From an uncultured Archangium sp. (GTDB taxonomy: Bacteria > Myxococcota > Myxococcia > Myxococcales > Myxococcaceae): a stretch of DNA of 22,705 bases. The stretch covers positions 1 through 22,705 of the forward strand of contig CAMLFP010000048.1 in assembly GCA_946479335.1 (NCBI GenBank), read 5' to 3'. Each line of letters opens with the position of its first letter. Position 1 is the stretch's first letter. Below are positions 1 to 6,660 of this stretch, piece by piece. The position numbers were made by a program, and so were the translations under genes. The notes below the pieces were generated by a model that worked only from the letters and a program-made list of their open reading frames with translations, did not search any database and was not told where the DNA came from.

Positions 1-153
1 GCCTCGGCGACGGTGCTCGCGTCGGCGCCGCTGCGGCAGGCCACCTCCGAGCTGCGCTTCCGCGACTACTACGCGCTGGTGCGCGCGACGAACGTGGGCG
101 ACGCGTACGTGTTGACCGAGGAGTACCGCTCGCTCGCGCGCGTCACGCAGTAG
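1..153 (+). CDS. C-terminal fragment of an unrecognised protein
   Basis: An open frame enters from the left edge in frame 1 and ends at TAG 151-153, giving 50 visible residues. The codons have the strong G/C third-position bias of the neighbouring genes, which supports coding. The visible part is a mixed charged tail (a segment near LRFRDYYALV, ending SLARVTQ) with no membrane segment or motif that I can assign. It lies 24 nt upstream of the next gene on the same strand, so the two could be co-transcribed. The function cannot be judged from this fragment. Confidence 0.6.
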   Translation, partial: ASATVLASAPLRQATSELRFRDYYALVRATNVGDAYVLTEEYRSLARVTQ

Positions 154-177
154 CGGTGCCGTGGTACAGGCGCGGGC

Positions 178-846
178 ATGAGCGAACCCAGCGCGAACAA
201 CGGCCCCAGACTGCCCGTGGTGGCGCTGGTGTTGTCGGTGGTGGGCCTGTGCTTGCCGCCGCTGCTGCTCGTCAGCTTCGGCCTCGGCCTCTACAGCTTC
301 CTGCGCGCGCGCAAAGACGCCGCGTGGGCGCCGCGCAAGCAGATCTCCCAGATGACGATGGCCGTCAGCGGCGCGGGCTTCGTGGTGTTCCTCGGGCTCG
401 GCCTCCCGGCGCTCAAGGAAATCCCCAGGCGGGCGCGGCAGCAGGTGTGCCGCCAGCTGCTGGCTGACCTCTACGTGCAGGAGGTCGACTTCAAGAACGC
501 CAACCACCGCTACACCACGCGCATCGCCGACCTGCCGAAGCCGCCCGCGATGGGGCCGCAGCTGATCCGCCTCGCGGGTGAGGGGCCGCTCACCGGCGCT
601 GACGCCGTCGGCATCCCGTCGAGTGAAGGCGGTGTCGACGAGAAGCTGTCGACGTTGCTGCGCCCGCAGCTCGGGCTCCAGGGGGAGTGCCCCGCGTGCC
701 AGTTGACGATGGCGTGCGCCGCGCAGCTCGACGCCGACCCCACGTTGGACGTGTGGACCGTCGCCACCTTCGAGCGCACCGGCGGCAACGGCGCGCGCAT
801 CCCCGCGGGCATGCCGTGGGTCGACTCCGACGACGTCCGCGAGTGA
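178..846 (+). CDS. Two-helix membrane protein with pilin-like C-terminal domain (hypothetical)
   Basis: This is a 222-residue protein. Hydrophobic segments lie at about residues 13-41 and 58-78, separated by a basic loop (FLRARKDAAW), which resembles the short DUF4190-type two-helix modules. The remaining ~140 residues should lie outside the helices. They begin with a stretch like the alpha-helix and first loop of type IV pilin-like proteins (LLADLYVQEVDFKNANHRYT). They end with a pilin-tail-like pattern (TLDVWTVATFERTG, then IPAGMPWVDSDDV). Cysteines near residues 165, 168 and 174 (GECPACQLTMAC) could form disulfides. There is no prepilin peptidase signature at the N-terminus, so this is not an ordinary pilin. 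The ATG at 178 is the first start that gives the hydrophobic head; no strong ribosome binding site is visible. Function unknown; the pilin resemblance is by pattern only. Confidence 0.75.
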   Translation: MSEPSANNGPRLPVVALVLSVVGLCLPPLLLVSFGLGLYSFLRARKDAAWAPRKQISQMTMAVSGAGFVVFLGLGLPALKEIPRRARQQVCRQLLADLYVQEVDFKNANHRYTTRIADLPKPPAMGPQLIRLAGEGPLTGADAVGIPSSEGGVDEKLSTLLRPQLGLQGECPACQLTMACAAQLDADPTLDVWTVATFERTGGNGARIPAGMPWVDSDDVRE

Positions 847-918
847 CGTTCCACCCGCGCAACGCACTGTCTCAGCCGCTTCGCTTGTTCTGCGCGCGCG
901 CCGACGCACCTTGGCGCC

Positions 919-1797
919 ATGGAAACGCAACGAACGAATCGCAGCATTGACGGCCTCTACCGCGCGCCCGAGCTGCACTGGGTGGGCGATGGCTTCCGCG
1001 TCGCCGGGTACTTCAACGTCATCCCCGATGCGGCGCGCAAGTTGGACCCGTTTCTCCTGCTCGATTACCACCCGCCCTACGACTACGCGCCCAGCGAGCA
1101 CCCGCGCGGCGTCGGCGTGCACCCGCATCGCGGCTTCGAGACCGTGACGCTGGCCTTCGATGGCAGCGTCTCGCACCACGACAGCGCCGGCGGCGGAGGC
1201 ACCATCGGCACCGGCGACGTGCAGTGGATGACCGCCGCGAAGGGCATCCTCCACAAGGAGTACCACTCGCCGGAGTTCACGAAGCAGGGCGGCCGGTTCC
1301 ACATGGCGCAGCTGTGGGTGAACCTCCCGCGCGCGCACAAGATGGACGCGCCCCGCTACCAACCGCTGGTCGCCGCCGAGATGGGCCACGTCACGCTCCC
1401 CGACGCCGAAGTGCGCGTGGTGTCGGGTGCGTTCGCAGGCGTGAAGGGGCCGGCGAAGACGTTCTCTCCGGTGACGGTGCTCGACGCGACGCTCGGCGCA
1501 GGCGGCGCGCTGCCGCTCGACTTCTCCGCGACGTCGACGCTCGCGGTGCTGGTGATGCGCGGGGAGGTCGAGGTGCAGGGCCAGCGGGCCGTCGAGGGCG
1601 ACTTCGTGTTGTTCCACCGCGACGGTGAGCGCGCGACGTTCACCGCGCGCACCGACGCCCGCCTGCTGGTGCTCAACGGCGAGCCGCTCCAGGAGCCGGT
1701 CGTCCAGTACGGCCCGTTCGTCATGAACTCCGAAGCGGAGATCCGCCAGGCGTTCCTCGACTTCAGCCGCGGAGCGTTCGGGTACCTCGAGGAGTGA
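919..1797 (+). CDS. Pirin family protein
   Basis: This 292-residue protein is a bicupin of the pirin family. The N-terminal cupin carries the family signature: HPHRGFET with H68 and H70, then DVQWMTAAKGILHKEYH with H112 and E114. These match the three His and one Glu that bind the metal (Fe in known pirins). The C-terminal cupin (about 165-270) lacks metal ligands, as is usual. Pirins are cytoplasmic and diverse: some have quercetin 2,3-dioxygenase activity, others act as redox-sensitive regulatory partners. The substrate here cannot be told. The length fits the family (about 230-300). The start at 919 gives a short leader before the conserved start of the fold; no clear Shine-Dalgarno is seen. 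It converges with the B3/B4 gene across a shared hairpin. Confidence 0.93.
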   Translation: METQRTNRSIDGLYRAPELHWVGDGFRVAGYFNVIPDAARKLDPFLLLDYHPPYDYAPSEHPRGVGVHPHRGFETVTLAFDGSVSHHDSAGGGGTIGTGDVQWMTAAKGILHKEYHSPEFTKQGGRFHMAQLWVNLPRAHKMDAPRYQPLVAAEMGHVTLPDAEVRVVSGAFAGVKGPAKTFSPVTVLDATLGAGGALPLDFSATSTLAVLVMRGEVEVQGQRAVEGDFVLFHRDGERATFTARTDARLLVLNGEPLQEPVVQYGPFVMNSEAEIRQAFLDFSRGAFGYLEE

Positions 1798-1805
1798 GCG
1801 CCCCC

Positions 1806-1852
1806 GCGCGTGGTCGAAAAAGCGTATTGGGTACGTATTTTCGACCGCGCGT
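1806..1852. terminator. Long hairpin between convergent genes, likely bidirectional terminator
   Basis: Bases 1806-1820 pair with 1838-1852 over 15 positions, two of them G-U. The core is GGTCGAAAA (1812-1820) against TTTTCGACC (1838-1846). An inner stem CGTA/TACG (1823-1826 with 1832-1835) closes a 5-base loop (1827-1831). The element fills the space between the stop of the pirin gene (1797) and the stop of the minus-strand gene (1859). An A-run in the left arm and a T-run in the right arm suit termination in either direction, but the runs are inside the stem and no U-tract follows it, so it is not a textbook intrinsic terminator. Confidence 0.6.
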
Positions 1853-1856
1853 GAAG

Positions 1857-2480
1857 TCAGACGTCGGTCGTCTGCGCGCCGGTGAGCGCCAACAGCTCTC
1901 GGTACCAGCTCGCCGTGTGCCGCGCGCGCCCCGGGAGCGCGTTCGTTCCCCACACCACCGACAGCGTGCGCGTCGTCTCCGGCGTGGTCTTGGTGCGCTG
2001 CGCGTCCTTCACCGCGTTCGCGCACGGGCCGTCGGCATCGAAGAGACAGAGCAGCCCGCCGAGGTCGATGGTCTGCCCACCGCGGTTGAAGACGTACGAA
2101 CTCCCGGGCGCCGCGAGGCCGACGCGGAAGGGCGCCTTCGCCAGCGCCAGGTCGACCACGCTGATGGGCAGGCCCGAGTGGAGCGACGCGACGTTGCACG
2201 CGTCGACCGCGGCGTTGATGCTCGACAGCGCGCCTTCGCCCACCGCGCGGAGCAGGTACTCCGACGCCGGCTTGCCGCGCCCGGTGGGCTTGTAGCCGCC
2301 GTGGCGCAGCAGCTCGCGCACCGCGTTCCGCACCTCGTCGCTGGAGCGCACGGGCGCCGGCGCGTCTACCTTCAGCAGCTCGAGCATCGCGGGCACCGCG
2401 CCCAGCTCGCCCAGCGGCTTCGGGAACTCGGTGACGAAGGCCACGACCTCAAGCAGCGGGTGCGCGTCGAGAGAAAGCAT
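1857..2480 (-). CDS. Stand-alone B3/B4 (PheT-like) domain protein
   Basis: This 207-residue minus-strand gene consists almost entirely of one B3/B4 domain, the tRNA-editing and binding module of the phenylalanyl-tRNA synthetase beta subunit. The recognisable core is SSINAAVDACNVASLHSGLP at about residues 85-104. It is followed by VVDLALAK, a segment with FNRGGQTIDLGGLLCLFDADG, and then a conserved DAQRTKTT element before a short beta strand (TLSVVWGTNAL). Stand-alone B3/B4 proteins are widespread and mostly uncharacterised; trans-editing of misacylated tRNA is plausible but inferred. The start codon (CAT at 2478-2480 on the plus strand) lies 16 nt from the divergent HAD start, so its promoter must overlap that gene or the transcript must be nearly leaderless. 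Confidence 0.85.
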   Translation of the reverse strand: MLSLDAHPLLEVVAFVTEFPKPLGELGAVPAMLELLKVDAPAPVRSSDEVRNAVRELLRHGGYKPTGRGKPASEYLLRAVGEGALSSINAAVDACNVASLHSGLPISVVDLALAKAPFRVGLAAPGSSYVFNRGGQTIDLGGLLCLFDADGPCANAVKDAQRTKTTPETTRTLSVVWGTNALPGRARHTASWYRELLALTGAQTTDV

Positions 2481-2496
2481 GGCAACACTTCATGCC

Positions 2497-3102
2497 ATGT
2501 CGATTGACGCCGTCATTCTCGATCTCGGCAACGTGCTGGCCTTCCACGACAACACGAAGCTCTTCAGCGAGATGGCGCGCGCGTTCTCCACCACGCCCGA
2601 GGCGCTGAAAGCAAAACTCGGCGAGGGCTTCTGGGAGCCGGTGAACCGCGGCCAGCTCCCCGGCGATGCGCTGCGGCAGGAGCTCGTCAAACGCTTCGAG
2701 AAAGACGTGACGCCCGCGCGCTGGCTCGAGGTGTGGAACTGCCACTTCACCATCAACGAGCAGATGGCGATGTTCACCCAGTTCCTCGTCGGGCAGGTGA
2801 AGCTGGTGCTGCTGTCGAACACCCACGACCAGCACTTCCACTTCCTCAAGCCGCAGCTCCCCGTGCTGGAGCACTTCGACGGGCTGGTGCTCTCGTACGA
2901 GGTCGGCGCCCTCAAGCCCGAGAAGCGCATCTACGAAGCGGCGCTCGCCAAGGCCGGCACCGCGCCGTGGAAGACCGTCTTCTTCGACGACGTGCAGAAG
3001 TACGCGGTGGGCGCCACGCAGGTGGGCATGCACGGGCGCGTCTTCACCACCGTCGAGCAGCTCACCGAAGACCTCGCGAAACTCGGCTTCAAGGCGGGCT
3101 AA
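2497..3102 (+). CDS. HAD superfamily phosphatase, YihX-like
   Basis: This 201-residue HAD-IA hydrolase resembles E. coli YihX (alpha-D-glucose-1-phosphate phosphatase). Motif I is VILDLGNV with nucleophile D9. The usual second Asp is Gly, which is the normal state in the YihX-like subgroup. Motif II is LLSNT (S107-T109), motif III is K140 in ALKPEKRIY, and motif IV is VFFDD (D164, D165). A helical cap lies between about residues 18 and 95. The substrate is unknown; sugar phosphates are likely from the family. I chose ATG 2497 because the conserved strand begins right after it. An in-frame ATG at 2479 with GAGA upstream is an alternative that would add six residues and overlap the divergent start. 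It ends 11 nt before the CysK-like gene and is probably co-transcribed with it. Confidence 0.9.
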   Translation: MSIDAVILDLGNVLAFHDNTKLFSEMARAFSTTPEALKAKLGEGFWEPVNRGQLPGDALRQELVKRFEKDVTPARWLEVWNCHFTINEQMAMFTQFLVGQVKLVLLSNTHDQHFHFLKPQLPVLEHFDGLVLSYEVGALKPEKRIYEAALAKAGTAPWKTVFFDDVQKYAVGATQVGMHGRVFTTVEQLTEDLAKLGFKAG

Positions 3103-3113
3103 GTCTCGCGCGC

Positions 3114-4100
3114 ATGACCGCACGCATCAGCACCCTGTGGGACTCGGTTGGCAACACGCCGTTGCTGCGCCTCGGCACGCTCTCCCGGCGCACCGGCAAC
3201 GAGGTGCTCGGCAAGGCGGAGTTCATGAACCCCGGCGGCTCCATCAAGGACCGCGCGGCCAAGGGGATGATCCGCGACGCCGAGGCGAAGGGGCTGCTCA
3301 AGCCGGGCTCCACCATCGTGGAGGGCACCGCGGGCAACACCGGCATCGGGCTGACGCTGCTGGGCCGCGAGCGCGGCTACCGCGTGGTGGTGTCGATGCC
3401 CGACAACCAGGCGAAGGAGAAGTACGAGTTCCTCGAGGCGATGGGCGCCGACGTGCGCAAGGTGCCGGTGGTGCCCTTCGCCAACGAGAACCACTTCTTC
3501 CACCAGGCGCGGCGGCTCGCGGAGGAGCACGGCTGGTTCTGGGCCAACCAGTTCGAGAACCCGGCCAACGGTGACTTCCACTACGAGACCACCGGCCCCG
3601 AACTCTGGGAGCAGTGCGAGGGCAAGGTCGACGTGCTCATCGCCTCCTGCGGCACCTCGGGCACGCTGTCGGGCACCTCGCGCTACCTGAAGGAGAAGAA
3701 CCCGAAGCTGGAGGTCATCCTCGCCGACCCGTACGGCTCCGGGCTCTACACGCAGGTGAAGGAGGGGCGGCTGGAGGCCACCGGCGGCTCCATCACCGAG
3801 GGCATCGGCATCATGCGGCTCACCGAGAACTTCCGCCGCGCGCGCATCGACGACGCCGTGCGCGTCACCGACCAGGAGATGGTCGAGATGCTCTACCACC
3901 TGGCCCGCGAAGACGCGTTGGTGGTGGGCACCTCCGCGGCGCTCAACGCCCGCGCGGCGTACGAGTACGCCCGGGCGCGGCGTGGGCAGAACCTGCGCAT
4001 CGTCACCTTCCTCTGCGACCACGGCAGCCGCTACGCGTCGAAGATCTTCAACCCCGAGTTCCTGAGCAGCAAGTCGCTGCAGGTCCGCCCGCTCCCGTAA
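3114..4100 (+). CDS. PLP-dependent cysteine synthase-like enzyme (CysK/CBS family)
   Basis: This 328-residue fold-type II PLP enzyme resembles O-acetylserine sulfhydrylase. K45 in NPGGSIKDR is the Schiff-base lysine. The substrate loop is EGTAGNTG (residues 70-77), where classical CysK has TSGNTG. The phosphate-binding Gly loop is GTSGT (180-184). NTPLLRL at 14-20 is the usual N-terminal signature. The length matches cytoplasmic CysK without the CBS regulatory domains. The expected reaction is beta-replacement forming cysteine, or beta-elimination (desulfhydrase). The Ser-to-Ala change in the substrate loop, shared with some CysK paralogues, makes the exact activity uncertain. It starts 11 nt after the HAD stop with no Shine-Dalgarno, suggesting translation linked to the upstream gene. 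Confidence 0.88.
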   Translation: MTARISTLWDSVGNTPLLRLGTLSRRTGNEVLGKAEFMNPGGSIKDRAAKGMIRDAEAKGLLKPGSTIVEGTAGNTGIGLTLLGRERGYRVVVSMPDNQAKEKYEFLEAMGADVRKVPVVPFANENHFFHQARRLAEEHGWFWANQFENPANGDFHYETTGPELWEQCEGKVDVLIASCGTSGTLSGTSRYLKEKNPKLEVILADPYGSGLYTQVKEGRLEATGGSITEGIGIMRLTENFRRARIDDAVRVTDQEMVEMLYHLAREDALVVGTSAALNARAAYEYARARRGQNLRIVTFLCDHGSRYASKIFNPEFLSSKSLQVRPLP

Positions 4101-4109
4101 CGTTTTCAC

Positions 4110-4134
4110 TGACGCACGCCTTTTTGTGGCGTCA
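4110..4134. repeat. Short inverted repeat in the gap before the kinase gene
   Basis: TGACGC (4110-4115) and GCGTCA (4129-4134) form 6-bp arms around a 13-base centre that contains five Ts. It lies 9 nt after the cysK-like stop and about 73 nt before the kinase start. The T-run is in the loop and not after the stem, so a terminator is doubtful; an operator or chance palindrome is possible. The rest of the 4101-4207 gap shows nothing I can name beyond a weak promoter-like pair. Confidence 0.35.
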
Positions 4135-4207
4135 CGGTAGACTTGGTAAGACGCTGCGTCGCGATGAGGGAACTGCGCCTAAGCCCCCGGAGTTGGTGGG
4201 AAAACCT

Positions 4208-5719
4208 GTGAGCGAGAACATCGAAGTCCAGGGCTCCCTGAGGCCCGGGCAGCTCATCGCGAATAACTACCGGGTGACGCGGCCGCTGGGCGAAGGCGGC
4301 TTCGGCGCCGTGTACCTCGGCGAGAACACCACGCTGACGCAGCAGAAGGTGGTCATCAAGAAGCTGAAGGGCGGCGAGCGCGGCGCGGCGGCGGAGGAGG
4401 CGAAGATGATGGCCTCCTTGAACCACCCCAACGTGGTGCACGTGTACGCGTACGACGAGGTGAACGACTGCCTCGTCATGGAGTTCCTCAACGGCATGTC
4501 GCTCGTCGACTACGCGACGACGCGGGGCGCGAAGTTCGATTTGCTACAGGCCATTCGCGCCTGTGAAGAGGTGGCGGTCGCGCTGAAGGCCATTCACGGC
4601 GCGGGCCTGGTGCACCGCGACCTGAAGCCCGAGAACGTGATGGTGGGCGAAGACCTCGAGTGGGTGAAGGTCATCGACATGGGCACCGCGCTCCGCGTGG
4701 GCCGCACGGTGAACCCGCCCGCCGGCACCGCCGAGTTCTGCCCGCCGGAGCAGTTCGACGGCAATATCCCCGCGTCGCCCGCGAATGACAATTACGCGCT
4801 GGGCGTGATGCTCTTTAATCTGATTACCAGGCAGTTGCCCTTCGAGGGCACGCCGGAGGAGCTGCTCAAGCACCACTTCTACTCGGAGCCTCCGTCGCTG
4901 TACGAGCGCTTCAAGGCCGGCCGCGAGCTGGAGCCGGAGGTCGACTTCGTACTCGAGAAGGCCGACGAGCTTGTCGCTGAATTGATGAATAAGGACGCCA
5001 GCAAGCGCCCCGACGCGCGCAGCGTCGCGAGCCAGCTGAGCAGCCTGGAGTCGAAGTTCGCCAACGAGAAGACGCAGGCGCGCTCGATGGCGCCGATTCC
5101 GCTGACGGTCGAGGTGCCGGGCGCAGGCGTGAAGCGCACCAGCACCACCGTGTTGCCGAAGAAGGCGCCGGGCATGGCCGCGCCGTCGACGACGGAGGCG
5201 CTGGCGTCGCTCCAGAAGCCGAAGAAGGACCGCAAGTGGGTGGCGGCGGTGGTGCTGTTGTTGCTGCTGCTGGGCGGGTGGGGGCTGTGGCCGAGGGCGG
5301 AGGTGACGCCTCCGGAGCCCGAGGTGAAGCCGGAGCCGGTGGCGGTGCAGCCGCCCGCGCCGGAGCCGGTGGACGCCGGGGCGATGGTGGCGAAGGTGGA
5401 GCCGCCGCCCGCGCCGGTCGATGACACGGACCTCGCGCCGCTGCCCGGCGTGAAGCCCGAGGCGAAGACGCCGCCGCTGACGGTGAAGCTGCCGAAGACG
5501 AATATCCAGGTCGAGAAGGCGCCCGCCTGCACCTTCGACGATCGCTATCTGCAATACGCCCGCCGCCATCGCACCGAGATGCTGCGGATGGACAAGAAGG
5601 ACGAAGGTGCCTTCTCGCGGGCCGACGACAAGCTGACTGATGCGCTGGTTGAGAAAGACTGCCGCCGCGCGAACACCGCGCTCGACGAGATGAGCCGCCT
5701 CGTCGTCGGCGGCGAATGA
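4208..5719 (+). CDS. Membrane Ser/Thr protein kinase (Hanks-type) with extracytoplasmic tail
   Basis: A 503-residue kinase. The cytoplasmic kinase domain (about 21-280) has the Gly loop GEGGFGAVY (28-36), K51 in VVIKKLK, a likely alpha-C Glu near E64, HRDLKPEN (136-143), DMG at 157-159 in place of DFG, and PPEQ (179-182) for APE. A juxtamembrane stretch precedes one membrane helix (about 344-361). It is followed by a Pro-rich periplasmic linker (about 365-440) and a ~60-residue charged helical C-terminus with two Cys (ACTFDD, KDCRRA) that could be bridged. No PASTA or other known sensor domain is visible. The start is GTG 4208, preceded by GGTGGGA; no ATG fits before the kinase fold. The stop overlaps ATGA at 5716 and lies just before the next gene, so coupled expression is likely. 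All catalytic residues are present, so the kinase should be active. Confidence 0.9.
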   Translation: MSENIEVQGSLRPGQLIANNYRVTRPLGEGGFGAVYLGENTTLTQQKVVIKKLKGGERGAAAEEAKMMASLNHPNVVHVYAYDEVNDCLVMEFLNGMSLVDYATTRGAKFDLLQAIRACEEVAVALKAIHGAGLVHRDLKPENVMVGEDLEWVKVIDMGTALRVGRTVNPPAGTAEFCPPEQFDGNIPASPANDNYALGVMLFNLITRQLPFEGTPEELLKHHFYSEPPSLYERFKAGRELEPEVDFVLEKADELVAELMNKDASKRPDARSVASQLSSLESKFANEKTQARSMAPIPLTVEVPGAGVKRTSTTVLPKKAPGMAAPSTTEALASLQKPKKDRKWVAAVVLLLLLLGGWGLWPRAEVTPPEPEVKPEPVAVQPPAPEPVDAGAMVAKVEPPPAPVDDTDLAPLPGVKPEAKTPPLTVKLPKTNIQVEKAPACTFDDRYLQYARRHRTEMLRMDKKDEGAFSRADDKLTDALVEKDCRRANTALDEMSRLVVGGE

Positions 5720-5721
5720 CT

Positions 5722-5725
5722 GGAG
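5722..5725 (+). promoter_or_regulatory. Shine-Dalgarno deciding the GTG 5731 start
   Basis: GGAG at 5722-5725 stands 5 nt before GTG 5731. The in-frame ATG at 5716 has no such site and would put hydrophilic residues ahead of the signal peptide, so GTG 5731 is preferred. Confidence 0.65.
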
Positions 5726-5730
5726 AACGT

Positions 5731-6660
5731 GTGAAGACTCATGTGTTGGTGATGTGTCTGGCTTCGACCGTGGCGCTCGCGCAGCCCGCGCAGCCGTCGC
5801 TGGTGGCGGCGCCGCTCGAGGTCGAGCCGAACCCGTCGTTGAACAAGCACGAGTTGGGCATGCGCAACGCGTACTTCACGATGGTGGAGCTCGACTCCGG
5901 CGCCATCGTGACGTCGAAGCGCGAGACCGAGACGGCGTTGACGGAGACCAAGCGGCAGGACTTCCGCGACTCCGACGAGGCGCTGGCGCAGCTCGCGGTG
6001 AAGGCCAAGACGCTCTACGCGCTCCACGCGTGGACTGATTTGACCACCGGCAAGCAGCTGACGCTGCACGGCCGCGTGGTGCGCGATGACGGCAAGGCGA
6101 TGGGCGCGGCGGTGGTGCAGGCGCCGCTCAAGGGCGAGAAGCCCGACAAGGTGATGAAGAAGCTGGCGAAGGAGCTGCTGGAGCAGCTCAAGCTGGGCGC
6201 GCTGCCCGCGCAGAAGGAGGTCGCGGTGGTGCCCCCGCCCGTCGAGACGCCGCCCGTCGAAGTGAAGAAAGACCCGCCGCCTGACTTCGTGCCGCCGCCT
6301 CCGCCGCCGCTGGTCGACCCCATCGTTCGCGACGAAGACGCGGGCAAGCGCAGCGCCGGCAAGGCGCTGTTCGGCACCGGCGTCGCGGTGGGCGTCATCG
6401 GCGGGGTGCTGGCCGGCGTCGGCGCGGGTGTCGGGTACGGCGTGCGCCGCGACGCCAACAATCAGGTGCTGCCGGCGGGCGCCGCGACCGCGACCACCGC
6501 GCGGACGTTGAACACCGCGGGCATCATCACCGCGGGCGTGGGCGCCGCCGCGCTCGCCGTGGGCGCGATTCTGTGGGGGACCTCCAAGCCGCCTCCCGCA
6601 ACCCTCTCTGTGGCGCCCGTGGCCGGTGGCGCGTACGTGCAAGTCGGAGCGAGCTTCTAA
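5731..6660 (+). CDS. Secreted/anchored hypothetical protein with C-terminal membrane hairpin
   Basis: A 309-residue protein of unknown function. A signal peptide covers residues 1-17, with cleavage likely after ALA before QPAQ. A folded mixed alpha/beta domain follows (about 35-160; contains YALHAWTDL and TLHGRVVRDDGK). It resembles the stress- or parameter-type N-terminal domains of myxobacterial envelope proteins in style only. Next come a Pro-rich linker (167-193), a Gly/Ala-rich hydrophobic segment (about 212-236), a polar stretch, a second one (about 260-283) and a short tail ending VQVGASF. The two Gly-rich segments could be a membrane hairpin. It sits between the kinase (overlap or 11-nt gap depending on start) and the lipoprotein (TAATG overlap), suggesting all three act together at the envelope. 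Confidence 0.8.
   Translation: MKTHVLVMCLASTVALAQPAQPSLVAAPLEVEPNPSLNKHELGMRNAYFTMVELDSGAIVTSKRETETALTETKRQDFRDSDEALAQLAVKAKTLYALHAWTDLTTGKQLTLHGRVVRDDGKAMGAAVVQAPLKGEKPDKVMKKLAKELLEQLKLGALPAQKEVAVVPPPVETPPVEVKKDPPPDFVPPPPPPLVDPIVRDEDAGKRSAGKALFGTGVAVGVIGGVLAGVGAGVGYGVRRDANNQVLPAGAATATTARTLNTAGIITAGVGAAALAVGAILWGTSKPPPATLSVAPVAGGAYVQVGASF

Noticed and set aside
2479..2496. Upstream ATG 2479 as the start of the HAD gene
   Set aside because: It would add six residues before the conserved first strand and overlap the divergent start; kept only as an alternative because a weak GAGA lies upstream.
4124..4152. Promoter-like TTGTGG, 17-nt spacer, TAAGAC before the kinase
   Set aside because: Only three of six bases match in each box; such matches occur by chance.
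6573..6659. Longer N-terminus for the propeller lipoprotein starting at 6573
   Set aside because: It would overlap the previous gene by about 88 nt and bury the lipoprotein signal peptide; ATG 6660 gives a proper lipobox.
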